Shown piece by piece: positions 12,701 through 24,300 of a DNA stretch of 64,000 nt. Origin of the DNA: Dryomyza anilis (taxonomy: Eukaryota; Arthropoda; Insecta; Diptera; Dryomyzidae); assembly GCA_951804985.1 (NCBI GenBank), contig OX638133.1, positions 13,350,501 through 13,414,500 of the forward strand. The letters are read 5' to 3'. Numbering within the stretch: position 1 is the first letter of the stretch; the number at the start of each line of letters is the position of its first letter. A model generated the notes under the pieces. That model was given only the letters and a program-made list of their open reading frames with translations, was not told the DNA's origin and ran no database searches. A program made the position numbers and the translations under genes.

Positions 12701-15700
12701 ATAATAATGATGGTGATAATGATGATGTCGAGTTGATGTCATCCTTCAACTACGCCCACCATGGACCGTTTTAGTTATTCCGCACTCACCATTAAAATCA
12801 ATGAATAGTCGGTTATGAATGCGACTAGAATGAGTAGCAAGAGGCCGAGTCCGAATCCTGCACGATGCAATGCATATGGAATGCCAATGACGCCACTGCC
12901 CACAATGGAGTTTATATAATTGAAGGAGGCCTGTGGCAATGAGGACAAAGTGTCGCCGACTGCTGTTGCGTGATGCTGTTGCTGATGTTGCTGCTGCTGT
13001 TGTTGTTGTTGCTGTGGTTGATTGTGATGATGTTGCTCTTGGTCGTGCTTAAAGCGTAAACGATATAAATAGGAGAAAGTTATATTATATATTAAATTTA
13101 CTAATAGTATATTGTTTAAGAGTATTAAACAATAACATGCTAATTTCACTTAACATGTTTTGAAAATCATTCCATTGTTGAATACAGTAAACATACACAC
13201 AAAAAAATATCACCAAAAATTTCACCAACTACCAGTATTCATCATATTGATGATTTCATTCATTGAACTAAAATCGTATTTTTTTAAATCTTTTTTATTT
13301 TCAATATTTTTTTAACATCAAATTTCAAAAACAAATTTGTCTCCATTTATACATTTATGTATATATAATTCTTATACGAGTTATAATATTTAATTGCTAA
13401 TTATTCTAAGCCTCCATTTCATCATATTAATGAATTTTGATGAATTTTAATCATCATACCACATTAATTTAAATATCATAAATCTTATAAGAATTATAAA
13501 TACATAAATGTATAAATGAAGACAAATTTGTGTTTTAAATTTGATGTTATAAAAAATAGTATGTTATAAAAAATAATTTTTTTTTTGGAAAATTTTTTCA
13601 GATGATTTTTTTTTGATAATTTTATTTTGAAATAAAAATCGAACTGTTTCTTTTAATGAAATTTTTTTCGAATTTTATTTTCTAAAAATATATATATTTT
13701 TTTTTTTTGAAAAAAGGGACTTTTTAAAGAATTCAATTTTGATGTGCAAGGATAATGTACACTAGCCACATATTAAAAAGAAACCTTAAAAGAATTTCCA
13801 GTAATTATCATTTAAGAGATCGGTTCAGAAATTAAAGAATACATAACTCGATAATCTTTATCAGTTGCCCAAACTTCATTGAAATCAAATAGATCAAATG
13901 TCAAATTTAAATTTTGTTCGTAGATTTGGTGTGGAATGGCGCTAGTATGAAACAATGTTGGTCTTATCGATTATAATTCATCATACATAAGAGTATTTTT
14001 GTAAATCTATTATTGAAATGTCTAAAATTTAGTTGGTGACTTTTACTTCTACACCAACATTATATATTTCTCGATTTTGAGAAGTTAATTTATGGAGTAA
14101 TAAAAACCAAAAATAACACGTACCATATGAAAGAAGAATGAATGTTGTTCGATTTTGCTTGAATACTTAAGACATTAAGATCTGCATAATAGATTTTAGT
14201 TACACTTTTTTTGATAACTTTGTGATTTTATATTTTAATATCAAAAACGTTTTTATTTAGTAGAATCCCTGCGAGAAAAAGGAGTCAATTACTCGTGATT
14301 GGTACCGGCTAGAGATGGGCGCGTGCCTGTTTTTGATGGCACGGACACGCACAGGCACGCCGATAGGTGACACGCACGAATACGAGCCCGACAAGCAAAT
14401 TTACAGGCACGCACAAGAAGCACTATAAAACACGGGATTTTAAAAGACACGAAGAAACACGGAAAAACACGACAAAACACGACAAAAAATGAAAAAAGCT
14501 CGAAAAAAACATGAAAAATCAAGCAAAACGTGAAAAATAATACCGAAACCGCTTAGATTTTTGGAACCAAATCGTTATTAAAAATGTATTGAACCGGAAC
14601 TGGAATCGGAACATATATATTTTTTTCTGGTTGGAATCGGTACCGCTATTTTAAAATGTCGGTACCAGAACCGGAACATATATTATAGTTCCTGCCAGTT
14701 CCTTTGGGAACCCAAATAACCGTAATCGGAACCGTTATTAAAAATGTAGGGAACCGGAATCGAAACTCATTTAATTTGTTGGTTGAAGCTGGAATCGGAA
14801 CCGGAACTACAATTTTAAAAATCTTGGAACCCTAACCGGAACCGATATTGCGATAGATTTTAGTCTCTGTAATAAATAATTCAAAAATTAAGTTTGTTAC
14901 TGTTCTATTCTCTTAAATCCATAAGTAAAACAGATTTTCAAGAATTGGGGTAGAAACTATAAAAAAAATGTTTAATGGGCTGATTTTAGAGGCACAGACA
15001 CGCACGGGCACGACAGCAACACACACGCACGCAGATTTTCGGGCGTGACACGAAAAAAGCACGGCACGCGCCCATCTCTAGTACCGACTAATGACAGGAT
15101 CTTGAAAACCAATTCTTTGATATGTATGCCTGAGGAGACGGATCGTGGCCATGCTAAACATGTCGCAAGTGAAGCGAATAGGTACAAGGTGATGAGACTT
15201 ATTTAGACGCTGTAACTAATGCGTCTATAATTCGTAGATTGTTTTTCGATAGGTGTTTCGGTACATGTACCGAATTTCGATTTTTTTTTGGGAACCACAA
15301 CTCGTTTCCCAAGAAAACATTATTTTCATGTATTTCAGCATGATGTCAATATATATTTGACCAAAAAAGTTTACCTAAGCACGTATACAGTAAAATTGAT
15401 CTGTAGATGTAAATTTGATATGAGGTAGTTGAACATAAGTGGTCGGTTCTCAGGTCACAATAGATCGATCATGCCAATTTTCTTGTTCAGACAGCTTAGT
15501 GCGTAATCTAAATCTAAAGTTGCGTTGCTTTAGCTCTTCTACTTTTTCCGTAATCGTGATTTCAACAGACAGACAGAAGGAAAGACAGACAGATGGACAG
15601 ACGGACAAGAATATATATACTTTTCCTTACCGGAGATACTTTCTTCAGAGTGTTACAAACGGCGTACCAAACTGAATATACCCTTTCACTCTTAGTTCCA

Positions 15701-18296
15701 GAACTAAAAGATCCAGAACTAATACCGAATAACTATCTCCGAAGAAACAGTCACGTGCCTAGTCTAGGACCGGTTCGTTTCCTCTAAGCGATACTTCTTG
15801 ATTCCTTTTTTCTTTTCTTTTAGTAAAATAATAAAGAAAATTAAACCTTGTATTTTACAAAGTAAACACAAAAAAAACGTTTTTTTTTTTTTAATCAATG
15901 CAGCAATTTCATTTTGATATTCCAACCAATTTAACAACATAAAATGAGTACAGTACACATGAATACCCTCAATTTCCTTTGACTTAAACACAATTATTAC
16001 GGCAATTACATTGGCTATTCTCAGCTTCTAAAACTGTTATTAGTGCTTCACTTTTTGTTCATTTAAAAATAACACAACGCAATTTATATTATAAAATTGG
16101 ATATGTTTAAGTTTTAATATTGTTCAGATAATTTGAATTATAATATTGCACCAAAAAAATACTGCATTAAAAATGACTTAAAAAAAAAATCATATGTTTT
16201 AAATTTACGTCCAAACATATGTTTTTGTTTTTACTAAAAATGATGATTACCAAAAAAAAAATTATAAATTTGAACACTATTTAGTTGTATAGTACAGTAT
16301 AGTATAGTTTCTGCTATATGTAACCAACGAATTCGTTTATATCTGTACGACGAACGACCTTTCGTAATATGTTCGTCGTATGCCCACTAGGGCTTCCAAT
16401 CCCGGGATACCGGCGAATATTTGTACCGAAAATCCCGAAATGAAATCCTGGGATTGCCAATCAAAATAACGCGTAGAAAATATTAAAACTATTACATTTT
16501 AAATTGCAGACGTTAACATATTTTATTTATTTTTCAATAGACTTGATGACTATATGTTTAATAGTGCGGTTAGAAATCAAACTTATATTTTAATATCAAT
16601 TTGTAATACGGCCTAAAAGTTACATCAAAATTTGATCGAAAAAAAAGTCCTGTGCTTAAGCATTGTAGATAAATTTAAAAACAAATTCGTATTTTTGTTT
16701 TTTTTTACCATGTAAATATCGGAATTGGCTCAAAAAATAGAGTTTGAATATATGAATATCCTCCTGAATAATATTCCGGTTTTATCAAATAAAATTACGA
16801 TTTTTTTAGTGTTTTAAACTTATTAATTTCTGAAATTTTAGGAGGACATTAATAGATTTAAACTCTAATTTTAGCAAGCTATTCTGATACAAAATACATT
16901 TTTTTTACCCTAAACATAAAATTATTTTTTTACCTTCAGTTGCAATGCGCGTACGCCAATAAACCATAAACAATATAATGTAATGAGTAAAAATTTAGTT
17001 ATTGGCAGACTTTAAGATTTTTTTACTATACGTCACAGAAATTGATCGTTAACATATTTGGATTCAGAACTACAAAGAATGTATAAACACAATTAAATTT
17101 GTGACAGGTTTAACTTGAGAAATTGTAAAATTTTTGTTCTTTTAAAACTAATAAGACAATAATAGATTCAATCACTATTTTTTTAAGCCTACTTCGAACC
17201 AAAACAGCTTTATTTAGATTATAAAATTTTGATTTAATGTGTTTTTAACTTCATGTGCAATACTCAAGCACAGGAAATTATTTTCCGACTCAAATTTTCT
17301 TGTGATAAACTCTAGCAGCACTACGTAAATTAAGACCTTTTACAACTATGGAAAAATAATGCCGATCCGACTTAATGTGTAAAATTTACTTATTTGGTAC
17401 CTGTAATATAAATTTCAATCATTTGGGACATAATCCGGGATATATCGCGGGATCCCGGGATTATTTTTCTAATCCCGAAAGTCCCGGGATTGCCAAAATG
17501 CTTCGGGTTTGGGATCCCTAGTGCCCACACAATTTTATAATATTAAAATAAAAGCAAAAAATAAAATAAGAATACAGTCTGTGTAATATGTAGAAAACGA
17601 ATTTTCAATACATGTTGTAGTTAAATTAAGACAAATAACGACATATGTATTTAAAAACCAACAAAATGCAATAAACCTAGATTTTTCAATACAAAGAGTT
17701 ATATAATTTACTAGAGTTTTTTCTTACTTTAATTTTTATATGCACAAAAAGGATATACGGGCCATTCCACACCAAATCGACCAGCGGTTGGAACTCACCT
17801 TCTTCGATTTCAATGAAATTTTGGCAACTGATAAAGGGTATCGAGACATGCACTAAACAAATAATTTTTTAAAATATGATGCCATCAAAATACCGTCTTG
17901 AAATTTTGTATGAACATTTATAATAAATTGACGAAAACTTAGGATTTTTTTCAGAATTTTAAAAAGGGTCCTTTTTAAGGACATCAATTTTGAAGTGCAA
18001 GGATAATGACCACGGGCCACATGTTACCGTTTGGAAATTACAACTTAATTTTTCTAAAAGCTTGTTCTATTAGCTTTAAAACGAGCCATTAACAGAGTTT
18101 CAAGCATTTCTAGTTCAAGAGATATTTAAATATGAAGAACAGTACAAAAGTGATTTTTGACACTTTTTTTCCAACTTTGACCCACTGTATCTCTGGAAGT
18201 AGTGGTCGGAAAAAATAAAAAAAAAATGTTTAGTGCATGTCTCGATACCCTTTATCAGTTGCCAAAAGTTCATTCAGATCGAAAAGGTAAAATCTC

Positions 18297-18367
<71 letters not shown>

Positions 18368-21300
18368 TTAAAAAAATAAAATCCAGACGTACAGCTCCAC
18401 TTCCAACATATTCCACCTTTTCACGAAATTCAAAATTCGAAAAAATAAAATAAATAAATATATATATATATTAAATATTAGTTATTTTAATATTATTAAC
18501 TTAAATAATAATATTATCTTAGAATTATTAAATTAATTCGCCTTTGTCTTTGTTTGTTTTAATATTGGGGTATTTTGTACGGGTAGATTTTGTATGGTGG
18601 AATCCATACCCAACGCTATTTATATGCATCTAAATATTTTCTCAAATAAAACTTTAATTTATATAAACTTATCATTTTGGTCGCTGTTTATTTTACTATA
18701 AGCCTTTTAACGATTTTACAACTCAAACACCAATTCATAACTTCAAAGTCAAAACAATCAGACGAACAGCAGCACTGCAGGCGTCAATAATAATCGTAAC
18801 AAAAACATATGTTGGTGTTACAGAATTTGTTCGGTACACCATCACATTTGCCAATTTAAATTCCTCAAATACCACAAAAACAGCAACAAGCTGTGAAAAT
18901 GAAAAATGTCAGGCTCCCAGAAATTGTTGCCTTGAACCGAATGAAGTTCACCCTGAATTGTGTAGAATGCTTTTGTGTTTTGTTGGCTGATGTTCAAATA
19001 TTCAAACCATCATTGAATTGTTCTATGTGTCAGTAGCAGCAACAATTGTGGTGCTAAATATGTTGTAATATATATTTTTAATGGTATTATGCGTTTAAGA
19101 AACGTATATTATGGAATTATTTTTAAGGTTATAAACAATTTTTTTAATAATTACCGGTTTTACTAATATCAATACCCTTCACGTGTTTCTGTCTGTCATT
19201 TCAAATCAATATTACAGTAATACAGGAATAGCTTGAATAATGATGTTTAGAACTCAGATTACTGGTATTAAAAATGGGCTGAAATTCAAAGGACATCAAT
19301 TTAAATGCAGAAATTCACATTTGAAATTCTGAATTTTTAATTTGAAATTCAGTAAATTCCATTTGAAATTCATAAATGTCGACTTGAAATTCAGAATATT
19401 CCATTTTAAATTCAGAAATTTCCATTTATATTTCGAATGAAAATTTCCGAATTTTAAATGGAAATTCATTAATTTCAAATGGAAACTTCTGAATTTCAAA
19501 TGGAAATTTCTGAATTTCAAATACAAATTTCTGAATTTCAAATGGAAAATTTCTAAATTTAAAATGGAAATTTCTGAATTTCAAATGGCAAATTTCTGAA
19601 TTTCAAATGGAAATTTTCTGAATTTCAAATGGAAATTTTCTGAATTTCAAATAGAAATTTTCTGAATTTCAAATGTAAATTTCTTAATATTAAATAAAAT
19701 ATTCTGAATTTCAAATGTAAATTTCTGAATTTCAATTAATGTCTTTTTAATTTCAAATGCAATTCCACTTGATGTCTTCTGAATTTCTCAATTACACTTG
19801 ATGTCTTTTGAATTTGAAATGAAATTTCTGTATTTAAATTGATGTCTTTTGAATTTCAAATGGAATTTCTGAATTTCAATTGATGTCTTTTAAAATTCAA
19901 ATGGAATTTCTGAATTTCAATAGATGTCTTATGAATTTCAGATGAAATTTCTGAATTTCAAGTGATGTCTTTTGAATTTCAAATGGAATTTCTGAATTTC
20001 AAGTGATGAATTTCAAATGGAATTTCTCAATTTCAAATGATGTCTTTTGAAATTCAAATGGAATTTCTGAACTTCAACTAATGTCTTTTGAATTTGAAAT
20101 GGAATTTCTGAATTTCAATTGATGTCTTTTGAATTGAAATGGAGATTTCTGAATTTTAATTGATGTCTTTAGAATTTCAAATGGAATATCTGAATTTCAA
20201 TTGATGTCTTTTGAATTCCAAATGGAATTTCTGAATTTCAATTTATGTCTTTTGAATTTCAAATGGAATTTCTGAATTTCAATTGATGTGTTTTGAATTT
20301 GAAATGGAATTTCTGAATATCAATTGATCTCTTTTGAATTTCAAATGGAATTTCTCAATTTCAAATGATGTCTTTTGAATTTCAAATGGAATTTCTGAAC
20401 TTCAATTAATGTCTTTTGAATTAGAAATGGAATTTCTGAATTTCAATTGATGTCTTTTGAATTTGAAATGGAGATTTCTGAATTTTAATTGATGTCTTTA
20501 GAATTTCAAATGGAATATCTGAATTTCAAGTGATGTCTTTTGAATTTCAAATAGAATTTCTCAATTTCAGATAATTTCTTTTGAATTTCAAATGTAATTT
20601 TTGAATTTCAATTGATGTCTTTGGAAATTCAAATGGAATTTCTGAATTTCAATTGATGTCTTTTGAAATTCAAATGGAATTTCTGAATTTCAATAGATGT
20701 CTTATGAATTTCAAATGAAATTTCTGAATTTCAAGTGATGTCTTTTGAATTTCTAATGGAATTTCTGAATATCAATTGATCCCTTTTGAATTTCAATTGA
20801 TGTCTTTTGAATTTCAAATGGAATTTCTGAATTTCAATTGATATTTTCTGAATTGCTCAAACAAGCTCTATGAAACGAATACAGGTTTAGTAACACCAAA
20901 TTTAATATTACTCAATACTAGACTCAAATTTGAAAAATGTTTTAATATTTTAATCATATAATTAATATAATAATAATTTTTTTTTTTTTAAATAACCATT
21001 ATTGTGCCGTACATTGGAAAGTAAAAGCGAATATCACTTTTTGGATATGAGCTCCTCAATTTATTTACGAAGATTTACTAACATTTTGAAAATGTTTATT
21101 TTTTCCCAACTCGTTTTCGTAAGTCAAATTTTTTAATGGTTCTCATAAAATAGCCCTCCAGTTCACAATAATATTTCGCAATACCACAAATTGATCACAA
21201 ATGATACTTATTACATTTTGCACGCACCTAGACACTTTACTCAATGTACTACATCTTATGTATCCGATGCAACATAAAGTTTTTGTACTGCTCCGCCCGA

Positions 21301-24300
21301 ATTTAAAACCTATACAGCAGAACTTAAAACACCCTGTAGCTCCCAGCCTTTGAAACTTAAGACCAAAGTTTTAGTGACACACAAAACGTTTTGCTGTGCG
21401 GTGCCAACCATGTGCATTCCGCCGAATACACATATTTATTCATTATTTCACCTCCACTTGCCTGCCGACCGAACCACGAGTGCAACGAGCGAAACTCTAT
21501 TGAAAAACGTTGAAATTCGCATCAGGCACGGACTAAATTCCTTACTTCACATGCGGAGCTTAAAATTGAACATACGATATAGTTGAGTTTAGTGATGGTG
21601 GTGGTGTGTGTGTGTGTGTGTGTGGAAAATATTGTCTAGTTGTGTAAGTGCAGAGGCACGTAGGTCTTTCATGAAGTTCTTTTTAGGTTAAGGTGAAGCA
21701 ACAGTCGTCCTGCACATGCATATGGAAGTTCTTACTGTGTGGTGCTTCATCATGCCACCAATATGGGTGTCGTTGCTACTATAGGTTTCAGTGTTTTTTT
21801 TAACATTGTTTGCTCTATCTTTTCACCGACATCATTGTAAATGTCATCCTTAAGACTACCTTCTCTACTATACAGTCACAAGAAGATAATGCATTCGATA
21901 GTTATTTGAAATGCTAAATAATATCATTACTATTTTTTTTTTCAATATGATAAACTGTGAAATAAAAAAATACATAAAATACGACATATATGTACATCAT
22001 ATTGAAGAATGTTGTTCATCAAATCAAATTTCAATCAAAATAATTATTTTTCGTTTATATTTTCACTTTTTATTAATAAAAAGCTATATTTAAAAAAAAA
22101 AATTGTACACTTTTTTTTGGTAAAAATTAATTTTTTCGAAAAAAACATTTTTTTTGGGATAATTTTTTTTTCGAAAAAAAAATTTTGTTTCAATATTTTT
22201 TTTTTCGGATTTTATTTTTTCTTGTAATACATTTTTATGAACATTTTATTTAAAATTATATTCTAAAAATTTTATTTTTTATTTTTTTTTTGAAATATTC
22301 GTTTAAAATGTCCATCACTTAATTTATTTTGAAAAAATAAAAATATATTAGTTCAACAAATGCATATCATCATATTGAATATTATATTCATAAATATTAT
22401 GAACAATTTAGAAATAATTTTTAAATTATTTATGGATATTATGATTATATTCATTAATATGACGTTCAAATTCATTGAATTGAATATTTCGTTCTTTACT
22501 CTATGATGTGCGATAGTATGAATAACTTTATATGTATAATTAATGCAATCATCAATATTTCATTTAATTATACATATCATACTGAAGAACGAAATATGCA
22601 ATAACAATGAATTTGAATCGTCATATTAATTAATTTGTTCATAATATATATGAATAATTAAAAACAAAATATAAATATAACTTTTTACTAAAAAAAAGTT
22701 GTAATTATAAATAAATATATTATAAAACATTTTACTAAATTCTATTTTTTCCAAATACTTTATTTCCATACACCATATCTGATGTCATTAAATCATATTG
22801 TGACATAACAGAAATTAATCACAAGGTGCTGCTTAATACATGTTGCTAACACGAGTTAAGTATCTTGATTAAACGTTATTAATTCATACAAATGTTTGTG
22901 AATCAAGGTAACTCACAAGGGACACATTAACATTTTGGAAATTTCACTGGCAACATTAACTAAAGCTAAATTCTATTGGTCTTTTTTATCATTTATGTTA
23001 AACCATAAATTACAAAGGTACTACACATATTTTGACAAATTAATTTAAGACTATTGGGCTCTATGTAGAAATATTCGTTCCTGAACAAACAACACTGTTT
23101 GTAAGAAACTAAAAAAATATAATTTCTAATTTGTTCTAAAATAATTTTTTGATAAATATCAGTTTTAACTAACATTTTACTTAATATTTTTATAAAATAT
23201 TACTTCAAAATTGAATAAAATATGTACTGAAAAACATATTTTTCCATAAAAATATTAAAGAAATATGTGGCGCCAAGCAATTCATTGCGTTTAACTCAAC
23301 TGTTAAGTCGGTTCTTAAAGCTAAAACTAAAAGGGTTGTAGTATAGACTACATGCAGTTTAGAACAGTTTTAAGCTAATCTGGGGTTAACCCCAGATTAG
23401 CTTAAAACTGTTCTAAACTGCATGTAGTCTATACTACAACCCTTTTAGTTTTAGCTTTAAGAACCGACTTAACAGTTGAGTTAAACGCAATGTTAATAGT
23501 TCATGCACCAATCGATTATGGCATTTTCATCCACCAAATTAAAGAAAAATCGATTTATTCGAATTATTTCGGTTGATACAACTAACTTTTTTGTTCTTCC
23601 AAGCTAAATTGTATTAAAACAGTTGCTAAATGTCAGTTAAAAATTAAAAATTATATTTGCTGATAATTATTGATAAGAATTGATCAAATGTATATAGATT
23701 TTGTAGGTATAAATGAATTATAAACATTTTCTAAAATTAGTTGTTGAGTTGTATTCCTTTATGGAAGATGTTTAAAAAAGTAATTTACATTTTATTAAAC
23801 AAATGGAACTGGAAATTTAAAATTTGTATACATTTTAAAACACGTGGTAACTATGTAGAAATTCATGGTTAACGTTATTTGTGCGCCCTTTTCAAACTTT
23901 CGTTGGTTTTGGCAGCATCGTAAGTGCTGAAATACTCGTGAATCTTTGGACAACTTCATCAAGACGCAAACAAGCGTTATCTCCAAGTTGTATCATTAAA
24001 AGTTTAAGAGCTCAAATGGTTTTGTTTTTACAATTTTTTTTTTACTTTGTCTGGCGAAACAAGATGATTTTCTTGTGCTACACGCAACAGCAGAGTTAAT
24101 TAATAATGAGCTACAAAAATATTTTCAAAATATTGCAAAGAATGTGTTGAAATAAATTGTGCATTTACTTCTAGCAGACAAAATTTTTCCATTTACTTTT
24201 CGTCTTGCAGTAGATAAAAAGTTTTAGTTGTAGCAAAACTTACTAAATAAAGTAGCCGTGGTAGCTCAGTGGTTAGTGCGTTGGACTGCGAGCCGAAAGG

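Noticed and set aside
12533..12742. His-rich open frame on the minus strand
   Set aside because: It lies in the intron after a good donor at 12790 and is only a CAT microsatellite in translation.
12775..13149. Start of the transporter at the ATG at 13149
   Set aside because: It would add a hydrophobic segment not typical of the family, and a phase-0 acceptor with pyrimidine tract exists at 13048-13049. It cannot be fully excluded.
19296..19541. 81-codon open frame rich in NFHLKF
   Set aside because: A translation of the minisatellite array.
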